A DNA stretch of 64,000 nucleotides from Comamonas_C sp026954015 (lineage in GTDB: Bacteria; Pseudomonadota; Gammaproteobacteria; Burkholderiales; Burkholderiaceae_C). Every line of letters begins with the position of its first letter. The first letter of the stretch is position 1. The notes beneath the pieces are model-generated. The model had not been told where the DNA came from and made no database searches. It saw only the letters and a list, made by a program, of their open reading frames with translations. The stretch is from assembly GCA_035063785.1 (NCBI GenBank), contig JAPSFS010000002.1, forward strand, positions 124,001-188,000, written 5' to 3'. Shown here in pieces: positions 1 to 9,000 of this stretch. The position numbers and the translations under genes were made by a program.

Positions 1-50
1 CCGCAGCCGCGTAGCGCGACGTGGCGCCTGGGCGGCGCCGCCGCGCTACC

Positions 51-56
51 TATAAT
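51..56 (+). promoter_or_regulatory. Candidate -10 box upstream of the FmdB gene
   Basis: A perfect TATAAT lies about 30 nt before the start codon at 88, in an otherwise very GC-rich stretch. I see no convincing -35 at the right distance, so this is a likely but unproven promoter for the first three genes (FmdB, DUF502, aspS), which all read in the same direction. Confidence 0.45.
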
Positions 57-87
57 CCCAGGTTTTGCGGAAGTTTGCGCCCCCGAA

Positions 88-396
88 ATGCCGATTTATT
101 CCTACCGCTGCAGCACCTGCGGCCACGCCCGCGACGTGTTGCAGAAGATGTCCGATGCGCCGCTCACGCAGTGCCCCGCGTGCGGCGCGCAAACCTTCAC
201 CAAGCAGGTGACCGCGGCGGGCTTTCAGCTCAAGGGCACGGGCTGGTATGCCACGGATTTCAGCGGTCGCAAGAGCAGCACGGGTGCGGACGCCGCCCCG
301 GCGCCGGCCGACGCACCCAAGACCACCCCTGAAACTGCAAAAACAGAAGCGCCTGCCGCAGCACCGGCAAGCGCTACAGCCTCTTCAGGCGCCTGA
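88..396 (+). CDS. FmdB family zinc ribbon protein
   Basis: A small protein of 102 aa. The N-terminus MPIYSYRCSTCGH followed by a second CPACG pair makes a four-cysteine zinc ribbon (residues 1-45), the hallmark of the FmdB/regulatory zinc-ribbon family. A GTGWYATDF stretch at about residues 50-60 is also typical. The tail from about residue 70 is a low-complexity Ala/Pro/Lys extension and is probably disordered. The family's biochemical role is not firmly known; it was first described as a putative regulator next to amidase genes. It sits 14 nt before the DUF502 gene and upstream of aspS, a common betaproteobacterial arrangement. The assignment to the family is secure, the function is not. 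Confidence 0.85.
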   Translation: MPIYSYRCSTCGHARDVLQKMSDAPLTQCPACGAQTFTKQVTAAGFQLKGTGWYATDFSGRKSSTGADAAPAPADAPKTTPETAKTEAPAAAPASATASSGA

Positions 397-410
397 AAGG
401 CAAGGTTCTG

Positions 411-1040
411 ATGGCCGCATTGCGCAAGTGGCTGTTCACCGGCCTGCTGGTGATCGTGCCGGTGGTCATCACCGCCTGGGTGCTGTCCTGGGTGGTGGGC
501 CTGCTCGACCAGACGCTGGAGATCCTGCCCGGCGCCTGGCAGCCGGACAAGCTGCTCGGGTTCCACATTCCAGGGTTCGGCGTGCTGCTCACGCTGGTGG
601 TGCTGCTCGTCGTCGGCGCGCTCGCGGGCAACTTCGCGGGGCGGCGCCTCGTGGCGCTGGGCGATGCGCTGGTGAGCCGCATCCCCGTCGTGCGCTCGAT
701 CTATTCCAGCGTCAAGCAGGTCTCGGATACGCTGTTTTCCGAAAGTGGCAATGCGTTTCGCACCGCCGTGCTCGTGCAATGGCCGCGCGACGGCGTGTGG
801 ACGGTAGCCTTCGTCACCGGCACGCCCAGCGGCGAGGTGGCGGGGTATCTGCGCGACGAATTCGTGAGCGTATACGTGCCCACGACGCCCAACCCCACGA
901 GCGGTTATTTCATACTGGTGCGCAAGAGCGACTGCGTCGAGCTTGAAATGAGCATCGACGCCGCGCTCAAGTACATCGTCTCGATGGGGGTCGTGGCGCC
1001 GCCCGATCCCATGGCTCTCGAAAGCGAGAGCAGGCTCTGA
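411..1040 (+). CDS. DUF502 family integral membrane protein
   Basis: A protein of 209 aa with two strongly hydrophobic segments near the N-terminus (about residues 8-35 and 55-85). It is followed by a soluble part with the IPVVRSIYSSVKQV and PTTPNPTSGYF motifs that mark DUF502. The family is predicted to be inner-membrane and has no established reaction. The start at 411 comes 14 nt after the FmdB stop, and the aspS start follows 37 nt after this gene's stop, so the three genes probably form one transcript. Confidence 0.85.
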   Translation: MAALRKWLFTGLLVIVPVVITAWVLSWVVGLLDQTLEILPGAWQPDKLLGFHIPGFGVLLTLVVLLVVGALAGNFAGRRLVALGDALVSRIPVVRSIYSSVKQVSDTLFSESGNAFRTAVLVQWPRDGVWTVAFVTGTPSGEVAGYLRDEFVSVYVPTTPNPTSGYFILVRKSDCVELEMSIDAALKYIVSMGVVAPPDPMALESESRL

Positions 1041-1077
1041 CCCCAAGGCGTCCCGCGTGGGCGCAGGAAGTATCCCC

Positions 1078-2874
1078 ATGGCCATGCGTTCCCACTACTG
1101 CGGTCTCGTGACCGAAGCCCTGATGGGCCAAACCGTCACCCTGTGCGGCTGGGTGAACCGCCGCCGCGACCACGGCGGCGTGATCTTCATCGACCTGCGC
1201 GACCGCGAAGGCTACGTGCAGGTGGTCTGCGACCCCGACCGCCCCGAGATGTTCAAGACCGCCGAGGGCATACGCAACGAATTCTGTCTGAAGGTCAAGG
1301 GCCTGGTGCGCGCGCGCCCCGAGGGCACGACCAACGACAAGCTCACGAGCGGGCAGATCGAGGTGCTGTGCCATGAACTGACGGTGCTCAACCCCTCGGT
1401 CACGCCGCCGTTCCAGATGGACGACGACAACCTGTCGGAAACCACGCGCCTCACGCACCGGGTGATGGACCTGCGCCGCCCGGTGATGCAGCGCAACATG
1501 ATGCTGCGCTATCGTGTCGCGATCCAGGTGCGCAACTTCCTCGACCAGGAAGGCTTCATCGACATCGAAACGCCCATGCTCGGCAAGAGCACGCCCGAGG
1601 GCGCGCGCGACTACCTGGTGCCCAGCCGCGTGCACGATGGCCAGTTCTATGCGCTGCCGCAGTCGCCCCAGCTCTACAAGCAGATGCTCATGGTGGCGGG
1701 CTACGACCGCTACTACCAGATCACCAAGTGCTTTCGCGACGAAGACCTGCGCGCCGACCGCCAGCCCGAGTTCACGCAGATCGACTGCGAGACCTCGTTT
1801 CTGGACGAAGCGGAAATCCGCGACATCTTCCAGCGCATGATCAAGGAAGTGTTCCAGCAGCAGCTCGGCGTCGACCTGGGCGAGTTCCCCGTGATGAAGT
1901 ACGCCGAGGCCATGCACCGCTTCGGCTCGGACAAGCCCGACCTGCGCGTGAAGCTCGAATTCACCGAGCTGACCGACGTGATGCGCGACGTGGACTTCAA
2001 GGTGTTCTCATCGCCCGCCACCACGCCGGGCGGGCGCGTGGTGGCCTTGCGCGTGCCGGGCGGCGCGCAGATCTCGCGCGGGGAGATCGATGGCTACACC
2101 GACTTCGTGAAGATCTACGGCGCCAAGGGCCTGGCCTGGATCAAGGTCAACGAAGCGGCCAAGGGCCGAGATGGCCTGCAGTCGCCCATCGTCAAGAACC
2201 TGCATGACGCAGCGATTGCTGAAGTCCTCAGGCGCACCGGTGCGCAGGACGGCGACGTGATCTTCTTCGGCGCCGACAAGGCCAAGATCGTCAACGACAG
2301 CATCGGCGCGCTGCGCCTGAAGGTGGGCCTGGGCGAATTCGGCCGCCAGCACGGCCTGTTCGAGAATCGTTGGGCGCCGCTGTGGGTGGTGGACTTCCCG
2401 ATGTTCGAGCACGACGACGAGGAAGACCGCTGGGTGGCGGTGCACCATCCGTTCACGTCACCGAAGGACGGCCACGAGAACCTCATGGAAACCGACCCCG
2501 GCGCCTGCCTGTCCAAGGCCTACGACATGGTGCTCAACGGCTGGGAGCTCGGCGGTGGCTCGGTGCGTATCCACCGCGCCGACGTGCAGAGCAAGGTGTT
2601 CTCCGCGCTCAAGATCGGCCCCGAGGAAGCGCGCGCCAAGTTCGGCTACCTGCTCGACGCGCTGCAGTACGGCGCGCCCCCGCACGGCGGCCTGGCCTTC
2701 GGGCTGGATCGGCTCATCACCTTGATGACCGGCGCCGAATCGATCCGCGACGTGATCGCCTTCCCCAAGACCCAGCGCGCGCAGGATCTGCTCACGCAGG
2801 CGCCTTCGCTGGTGGACGAGAAGCAGCTGCGCGAGCTGCACATTCGGTTGCGCAACCTGGCGCCAGCGCAGTAA
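1078..2874 (+). CDS. aspS: Aspartyl-tRNA synthetase
   Basis: A class II aminoacyl-tRNA synthetase that charges tRNA-Asp (possibly also tRNA-Asn). The 598-aa length fits the bacterial type. An N-terminal OB-fold anticodon-binding domain (about residues 1-110, with VTLCGWVNRRRDHGG) leads into the catalytic domain, which has motif 2 FRDEDLRADRQPEFTQID near residue 220, a bacterial GAD insertion, HHPFTSPK, and motif 3 GLAFGLDRL near the C-terminus. I chose the ATG at 1078 because AGGAAG lies 7 nt upstream; an in-frame GTG at 1057 would add seven unlikely residues. Confidence 0.96.
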   Translation: MAMRSHYCGLVTEALMGQTVTLCGWVNRRRDHGGVIFIDLRDREGYVQVVCDPDRPEMFKTAEGIRNEFCLKVKGLVRARPEGTTNDKLTSGQIEVLCHELTVLNPSVTPPFQMDDDNLSETTRLTHRVMDLRRPVMQRNMMLRYRVAIQVRNFLDQEGFIDIETPMLGKSTPEGARDYLVPSRVHDGQFYALPQSPQLYKQMLMVAGYDRYYQITKCFRDEDLRADRQPEFTQIDCETSFLDEAEIRDIFQRMIKEVFQQQLGVDLGEFPVMKYAEAMHRFGSDKPDLRVKLEFTELTDVMRDVDFKVFSSPATTPGGRVVALRVPGGAQISRGEIDGYTDFVKIYGAKGLAWIKVNEAAKGRDGLQSPIVKNLHDAAIAEVLRRTGAQDGDVIFFGADKAKIVNDSIGALRLKVGLGEFGRQHGLFENRWAPLWVVDFPMFEHDDEEDRWVAVHHPFTSPKDGHENLMETDPGACLSKAYDMVLNGWELGGGSVRIHRADVQSKVFSALKIGPEEARAKFGYLLDALQYGAPPHGGLAFGLDRLITLMTGAESIRDVIAFPKTQRAQDLLTQAPSLVDEKQLRELHIRLRNLAPAQ

Positions 2875-2895
2875 GCGAAGCGGCGCATGGTCCGC

Positions 2896-2918
2896 CGAAT
2901 GGCGAAGATGGCCATTCG
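2896..2918. repeat. Stem-loop between aspS and the Phd remnant
   Basis: CGAATGGC, a GAAGAT loop and GGCCATTCG form an inverted repeat between the aspS stop and the antitoxin start at 2940. There is no T-run, so it is not an ordinary intrinsic terminator. It could be an operator for the toxin-antitoxin locus, since Phd/YefM proteins bind palindromes upstream of their own genes. The role is inferred only from position. Confidence 0.4.
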
Positions 2919-2939
2919 CGCCCTTGGTACGGAGAAGCC

Positions 2940-3200
2940 ATGCGAATTACCGCCGCCGAAGCCAAGAACCGCTTTGGCTATTACCTCAGCCAAGCCGAGC
3001 GTGAGCCCGTGCACGTGCGCAAGAACGAGCGGGTGGCGGGCGTCATCATTTCCGCAGCGCGCTATGCCGAACACTTGCCGCACTGGAGCAGCAAAAAACG
3101 TTGGCGCAGCGCAAGCGCGAGTTCAACGAGACGTACGAGGATTGGATCGACGAGCAGAACACCCACCATGAAGCGCATGGCTTGTGGTGCAACGGACTGG
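2940..3200 (+). pseudogene. Phd/YefM-type antitoxin, frameshifted
   Basis: The reading frame opens with MRITAAEAKNRFGYYLSQAE and continues to ERVAGVIISAARYAE, a clear Phd/YefM N-terminal DNA-binding domain of about 45 aa. Near 3071-3076 the frame is lost. The expected continuation (LAALEQQKTLAQRKREFNE, then TYEDWIDEQN) is present but in the +2 frame. One extra base or two missing bases there would explain it. No cognate ParE/Doc/RelE toxin follows on the plus strand; the next gene is the convergent PIN toxin. It looks like the remnant of a separate toxin-antitoxin module, unless the shift is a sequencing error. Confidence 0.7.
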
Positions 3201-3310
3201 TGGGGGATGCTGACTCCATCGGCGAGGGTGATGACCCACTGATTGCGCGCCAGTGTTGCGGCAGCAGCGGCTGCGCCATGCGGCACACCTGCATGCCCGT
3301 GCCTGTACCC

Positions 3311-3727
3311 CTACGAACTGGGCGAAGTGTCCAAGAATGGATTGACGATGCGCAACCGCTGTTCAAACACATGTCCAGCCTGCATGTCTTCCGAAAACAG
3401 CACCTCGCAATCCGCTTCGAGTGCGCTAGCGACGATTTGTGCGTCAAAGTGCGAGAGCGAATGGCGCTGCGCCAGCTCCAACGCATGCCGCACGGTCTGC
3501 GCACCGACGAGAACCACGTCCAGCCGGTCGATCAGGTCGGCAATCACTTCCCCGGCCTGCTGCGGCGTGAAGTCGAGCTTGCGCCGCATGACGTTGGCGA
3601 TTTCGCCCAGCACCTGCACTGAAATCGTGGCTGACGCATCAAGCAGCGCGACGGCTGCCGCTTTTTTCACTGGCTCCTGGCCCAGCGCGTAAATCAAGAC
3701 ATTGCTGTCGAGAAACGCCTTGGGCAT
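3311..3727 (-). CDS. VapC-like PIN-domain ribonuclease toxin
   Basis: A 138-aa single-domain PIN protein. The acidic residues expected for PIN metal binding are visible: LDSNVLIYA (Asp near residue 6), VLGEIANVM (Glu), SHFDAQIVASAL (Asp) and LFSEDMQ. VapC-type toxins cleave RNA, usually tRNA or rRNA, when their antitoxin is lost. The ATG at 3727 was chosen because it lies 4 nt after the stop of the preceding antitoxin gene; a longer frame upstream would run through that gene. It is the last gene of the minus-strand defence operon, so it may act as an addiction or abortive-infection arm, which is inference from position. Confidence 0.82.
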   Translation of the reverse strand: MPKAFLDSNVLIYALGQEPVKKAAAVALLDASATISVQVLGEIANVMRRKLDFTPQQAGEVIADLIDRLDVVLVGAQTVRHALELAQRHSLSHFDAQIVASALEADCEVLFSEDMQAGHVFEQRLRIVNPFLDTSPSS

Positions 3728-3731
3728 GGCC

Positions 3732-3944
3732 TCAGCGCGCGTTGGCTTCGTCGCGGTCGAAGCGGTAGCCGGACAGGTCGGCCTGGTAGCGGGCGTAGAA
3801 CGCGCCTGCATCCTGCTTCGCGGCCTGCTGCGCAGCGGGCTTGGCGTGCCGGGCGGCCAGGAACTCCGCGAAATGCAGCACCTCGCTGGCCGCCTGCTGG
3901 GGCAGCGACAGGGCCTTGTCGTAGATGCGGGTGGCGAGGTTCAT
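3732..3944 (-). CDS. VapB-like antitoxin (DUF2281-like)
   Basis: A 70-aa protein with an N-terminal helix pattern (IYDKALSLPQQAASEVLHFA, about residues 8-27) seen in the DUF2281 family, which pairs with PIN toxins. The C-terminus is charged and probably wraps the toxin. Its stop is 4 nt before the PIN toxin start, the usual antitoxin-then-toxin order, and its start is 39 nt after the stop of the DprA-like gene. The family assignment rests on the short N-terminal pattern and the gene pairing. Confidence 0.75.
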   Translation of the reverse strand: MNLATRIYDKALSLPQQAASEVLHFAEFLAARHAKPAAQQAAKQDAGAFYARYQADLSGYRFDRDEANAR

Positions 3945-3983
3945 GGATGCGCGCTTGAAAAAGGTGGTGGAATGGGGTGGATT

Positions 3984-4463
3984 TTAGTCACTGGCCGAAA
4001 TCCGCAAGGCTTCGGTGGCAAGCGCCAGCACCAGGCGGTTGCGGGCAATGGACGATGCACGGGTCGTGCGGGCTTCTGCGGCGGGGCTGGCGCTGAGGAT
4101 GAGCAGGCGGCCCTGGGCCAGCGGCTCGCGTTCTTCGGCGGTGGGGCGCCAGGCGCGGTCTGCGGGCAGGTGGCGGGCCAGCAGTTTGACGGCGTGGCCC
4201 TGGCGGCGCAGCAGGGAGCGCAGCACCTGCTGCTCCAGCGGGGAATGAAAGCCACTGATGAGCACGCGACCCGCGCTGGCCCATTGCGGCACGCGATCCA
4301 GCGTTTCGATGAAGACATGGCCGGGGCATTGGCGCGAGGCGATGAAGCCCAGCAGCGGCTCGGCCAGCAAGGCGGCGTTGCCGATGCCGACGAGGCGCTG
4401 CGCCACGTCAGCGGGGATGTGCGGGGCGAGGTGTGGCGGCAGGGGGATGAACGCAGGTTTCAT
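3984..4463 (-). CDS. Stand-alone DprA/Smf-like Rossmann protein
   Basis: A 159-aa protein made of little more than a DprA-like nucleotide- or DNA-binding Rossmann fold. VGIGNAALLAEPLLGFIASR (about residues 25-44), GRVLISGFHSPLEQQVLRSL and GRLLILSAS followed by ARNRLVLALATEAL are the conserved blocks of the Smf/DprA superfamily. It lacks the SAM-like and winged-helix domains of true competence DprA and is about half its length. Similar short DprA-like proteins occur in defence islands. It starts 5 nt after the reverse-transcriptase stop, so the two are translationally linked. It may handle single-stranded DNA or nucleotide products of the reverse transcriptase; that is inference. Confidence 0.7.
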   Translation of the reverse strand: MKPAFIPLPPHLAPHIPADVAQRLVGIGNAALLAEPLLGFIASRQCPGHVFIETLDRVPQWASAGRVLISGFHSPLEQQVLRSLLRRQGHAVKLLARHLPADRAWRPTAEEREPLAQGRLLILSASPAAEARTTRASSIARNRLVLALATEALRISASD

Positions 4464-4468
4464 GGCGG

Positions 4469-6013
4469 TTATCCGTCATACCCGTCCAGATTTGACAGGA
4501 ACAGCTCAAACTCATCGCGCTGGATGGTGGGCGCAAGTTGGTCGCGGGCCGTTTTGTCGATGGCTTTGCGTGCATCTACCGCGCTTTTCAAGCCGCCGGA
4601 TGAAATCCAGTCGGTGTTCCATAGCCGGGTACTTTCTTCAACCACCAGTTTGCAGAGAGCTTCGTCGTAGTCAATGTACTTGCTGATCGGCAGCGTCACG
4701 CGCTGCAACCAAAGCTGCATGTGGCCGGTATTCGGGAGTTTGCTGAACTTCTTCTGAATACGCTGCACCGTGGCAACCTTCTCGGCGTCATCTTCCATCT
4801 TTTCCAGAAGCAGGCTGAGTATTGCGGCAGATACGGCATAGGTGCGCGGGTTTCGCCAGGCGATGTCCACCGTGATGGCGATCATTGGCATCAGGCTGTC
4901 TTGCTGGAGTGTCGCTTTCATCAGCCGCTTTTGGTAGTCGCCCAATGCGCGCGCGAGACTGCCGGAGTTGGGGTAGCTGTTGGCGTGGTCGTGGATGAGC
5001 AGCAGGTGCTTTTGTAAATCCCGCTCGCGTTGCTTGCGGCTCATCCATGCCATCTTGTCGTTCTTGATGGATGAGCGCACCACGTCCGCGCTTGCACGGG
5101 TCTTTGATGGGTTGAGCTTCAGACCAAGGCTGGCGGTAATTTCGGTGATGGCCTTGATGATGGCATCGCCATCCTGCGGGTTATTGACGAACACCCTGTA
5201 GTCGTCCCGATAGCGAAGGATGTGGAAATCCGAGATGTCCTCCTGCGTCAGAATTTTTGACAGTTCCAGGTCGGTGAAGCCAAGCACCATCTCTGCGATG
5301 AAATCCATCAGCACGGAACCCTGAGGTATGCCGTTGGTCTGGCCGTGGCGCATGTCCTGGATGTGGTTATCGATGACATTGCCAATCAGTGTTGCGTCTG
5401 TGCGTTTTGCCTTTGCCACAGGCTTGGTGTGCAAGACCCAGGCAATGGAGTGCGTGTAAATCGCGCCGTAGCAGTCGGTGATGTCGGTTTCCAGCACATG
5501 GTCGTAGTCCAGCGAAAGCGCGATGGCGCGTTGCTCCACTTGCTGCCACCACTGCGAGACCTGCTCCGCACGATCCGTTTGCTCCGTGGTTGAAGCAACG
5601 GGCAGGCTCAGGCAGCGGATGTTTGGATTTTTGGCGAAGGACTGGAACCGGTCGCGGATGAACGCCCATTGCGCCTCATCCGTGATCACATGCACCAGCG
5701 AAACGTACAGCGCAGGGTGAATCAACTGGAATGGCCGCCATGCGTACCGGCCATCCTTGTTGTGCAGGATGGTGTGGTTCACATCATCGTGGTCACGCAC
5801 CTCTTTCATCTTGGCCATGCTGGACAGCTTTTTGTCGGTCAGAACTTGATCCACTCCATTCAGCAACGCCTGAAAGGCGATGTAGGGCGGTAGTTCCAAG
5901 TTGCAATAGTTTTCGGCCTTCAGCAAGAACGCGCGTGCCTCTTGATGGGAAAGATCAAGAATGGATTTACGGATGGCGGCGGCAGGTTGCTGCGCTGTTG
6001 GCGCAGGGTTCAT
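4469..6013 (-). CDS. Reverse transcriptase, defence-associated type
   Basis: A 514-aa RNA-directed DNA polymerase. Motif A is ETDITDCYG (Asp177, Asp180), motif B GIPQGSVLMDF (about 228-238), the catalytic box YRDD (268-271, first in RYRDDYRVF) and motif D LGLKLNPSKT (296-305). Arg in the second place of the YxDD box is unusual; group II introns and retrons usually have YADD. About 165 residues precede motif A and a helical tail of about 200 residues follows motif D. There is no maturase, endonuclease or VSR-type domain, and I see no intron structure. The start codon overlaps the methylase stop (ATGA) and the DprA-like gene follows after 5 nt. This setting points to the unknown-group/DRT anti-phage enzymes rather than a mobile intron; I cannot assign a DRT class. 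Confidence 0.85.
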   Translation of the reverse strand: MNPAPTAQQPAAAIRKSILDLSHQEARAFLLKAENYCNLELPPYIAFQALLNGVDQVLTDKKLSSMAKMKEVRDHDDVNHTILHNKDGRYAWRPFQLIHPALYVSLVHVITDEAQWAFIRDRFQSFAKNPNIRCLSLPVASTTEQTDRAEQVSQWWQQVEQRAIALSLDYDHVLETDITDCYGAIYTHSIAWVLHTKPVAKAKRTDATLIGNVIDNHIQDMRHGQTNGIPQGSVLMDFIAEMVLGFTDLELSKILTQEDISDFHILRYRDDYRVFVNNPQDGDAIIKAITEITASLGLKLNPSKTRASADVVRSSIKNDKMAWMSRKQRERDLQKHLLLIHDHANSYPNSGSLARALGDYQKRLMKATLQQDSLMPMIAITVDIAWRNPRTYAVSAAILSLLLEKMEDDAEKVATVQRIQKKFSKLPNTGHMQLWLQRVTLPISKYIDYDEALCKLVVEESTRLWNTDWISSGGLKSAVDARKAIDKTARDQLAPTIQRDEFELFLSNLDGYDG

Positions 6014-9000
6014 TCGTCGTCGCTCGTGCCGCCCATGCGGTATTTGACTTCAAAGTTGAGCAGAAAATCTTGCTGCTCTACAGATAGACCAAGCTCTGAG
6101 TAGATGACCCTGTCAATTTCATCAATGACATCTTTGGACAGCCTCGGGTAGAACTCCTCATACACGAGTTGACCAGTTGATTTCGATGTCTTTTCCTTCG
6201 TTTCCTTGTGTTTGCGATAACTCTTCATCAGGTCGGATGACAGACCGATGAGATTTTTCCTCGCATCAGTCGATAGCTTCTTCGGAGAAACAGGGAAAGA
6301 TCTAAGGTCGACCGGATTCAAGTCGCGCCCATTCGTGGTCAGCATGAAATTCCAGTAGAACAGCGTACTACTGAGCAAGCTGACGGCGATGTCACGCTCG
6401 TCTTTTGAGTCGAAATAGAGATACGCCTCACGGCTTGAGACGGATGGTTTCCCGTTAAGAATGAACTGTGGCTGAAAGGTCGTGAATATCTTCCAATACC
6501 GACCACCTCCGATACGGTAAAAAATCTTGTGATCTGACCGACTTGTAAAAACTTCTGCTAAAGTTCCGAGTTTTGACATGATTTTTGGTATTGCTTCGAC
6601 CTCAAGCTCTGATGAAATCTTGGGCATGATGTAATTACGAAGACGATCGCCTGCATGGAGATATTCAGTTGTATTAAACAAGTGAGCACGAAACTCTGAA
6701 GGCCATTTTCTTAACGACGTTGAAAATGTATGGCAACGATTAACATGAGACTTGTGGCTTATGGCAATCGTCAGCAGAACCTCTGCGCCGCTGAAAAGCT
6801 TTGATGGACGCTCCGCGTAGTTGCTGAACCAAGTCGCGGACGACTGTTCCGAGATTACATCCTGAACATCACTCATCCGCTGCGTGCATACGATGCTTAC
6901 CGGGACAATCATTCCGAAGTGAGATGCAGGCGATAACAACTCAAACGACTTCTCAATGCAGAACGCCCAAAGATTTCCACATGCGGCAGTTTCGAGATTT
7001 CTAATCGAATATTCTTCTCTGACTTTGCTGTATTCGATGTAAGGTGGATTTCCGATGACCACATCGAATCCGCCCTCCCGCATCACGCCGTAAAACTGCG
7101 CGAACCAGTGAAATGGCTGGTGACTGGCACGCCAGTCGGCAAACGCCTTCGTCTTGTCCGGGTCGATGCCGTAGTCGCGTGCCAAGTATTTGTCCAGTTC
7201 CAGATTCAAGCTGCCCAGCCTGCTGCGCAGCGCCTGCTTGTCCGCTGTGGTCACTTTGCCGCCATGGACGATCTGCTGTTCGCGGAAGCGGGTGAACAGA
7301 TCGGCCAGGTCGGCAATGTCGGCCTTGATGCTGGCTTTGCGCTGCTGGTCGCTCGCGAGGTCGCCCGATGCGTCGAACTGCGCTTCGGTGGCGTAGCCCA
7401 CCAGCGTATTGCCCGCGCGGATGTTGAAGTCGATGTCCGGCAGCGGCTCCAGTTGCTGGCCCTTGTCCACCTGCGAGACGAGTTTGAGGAACAGGCGCAG
7501 CTTACAAATCTCGACCGCCTCGGCCATGATGTCCACGCCGAACAGGTTGTGCAGGATGATGCTTTTGTAGATGTAGTAGCGGCGCGAGGGGTGTTTGCCG
7601 ACCTCAGCCAGCACTTTTTCAAAATCCGCTTCGGCGGGCTTGCCCAGTTTTTTGGCGTCTTCGACGAAGCTGTCCATGCGGTCGAGGCAGGCTTCGTACA
7701 GCGGCTCCAGAATGCCGAGCGCGGCGAACAAAAATGCGCCCGAGCCGCACGTAGGGTCGAGGATGGTGATGCCGTTGCGGAATTTCTCGTTCGATTTTTC
7801 GGGCACCCGGCCCACGATGGCTTGCCACACGGCGCGCAGCAGTTGCGGGCCGGTGCTGGTGTCGATCACGTCCTGCATGAACTGGCGGATGTCCAGGTTC
7901 AGCGTGATGAGGTCGTCGGCGGATTGCACTTCGCCGTTGGCCAGCTTGCTGCGCACGGCCAGGCAGCGGCTGCGCCTATCGACATATTCGCGCCAGGTTT
8001 CCGTCGGCAGGGTGCCGCGCTCGCCGGTGGCGGTGGTGAATGTGGCTTCGCCCAGGTTGTAGCGGCGCTCGAACATGCGGGCCTTGGCGTCGTGCATGCC
8101 GGTTTGCACAAAATCAGGCAGGGCGCTTTCGGGCACGGGCTGGCCGCTGGCGTCGATGACGCCGGTTTTCATGGCGGGGTAGATGTAGCGGTCTGGCTCG
8201 GTTTGCAGCAGCTTCCACACCGATGATTCGCCCTCAAACGCCACCTTGCAACGCTCGCGCGCCTGCCCCAGCAGGTGGGGGATGACGGTGTTCTTGCTGA
8301 TGTATTCGGTGATGTCTTCCTTGGTGTAGTACGCGCCCATCTGCTTTTGGTTGATGTACTTCTCGAAGATGTAGCCCAGCACGTCGGGGTTGATCTCAGT
8401 GCCGGTTTTGAGCGGGCGGTCGTCCAGGTGCCAGTCCCAGGCGTCGAAGAAGGCGAACAGCTTTTCAAAGGCTTCGTCGGGCACGTCGATGCCCTGGTTG
8501 TTGGCCTCCAGCTCGTGCACATCGAACAGGCCGCCGTTCAGATAGGGGATGTTGCTGCCGATGAGGTCGTTGAGCGCCGCGCTGCGCGGCTGGGGCTGGC
8601 CCAGCCCTTCGTGGAACAGGCGGCGCAGAAACTGGCGGTAGAAGCTGTGGAAGTGGCCCTTGCCCCGCGTCTGCTGCACCTGGGCCATGCGGTGTTGCAG
8701 GTAGTTGTCGTCGCCGTCCAGAAAGCCTTTTTTCTGGATGAAATAGACGAACATCAGCCGGTTGAGCATGAGGGATGCGTACCAGGCGCGGTCTGCCGTC
8801 TGGTTCAGGCCGGTAATGAAGGCGGCGAAGGCGTCGTGCTGGGCCTTGAATTTGTCGTAGAAAGTCTTCGATACCCGGTCGCGGTCGAAGGCTTTGCGCA
8901 GGCCAGTGACCACGTCGGTCAGGGTGATGGCTTCTTCTTCCTCCAGCGACCAGACGATTTGCGAGAGCTTTTGGCGCAGGGCTTCGCCGCTTTGGCCCTG

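Noticed and set aside
4469..6013. Group II intron or retron
   Set aside because: No intron domain V/VI, no maturase or HNH domain, no msr/msd-like palindromic RNA next to it, and the gene is embedded by overlap in an operon.
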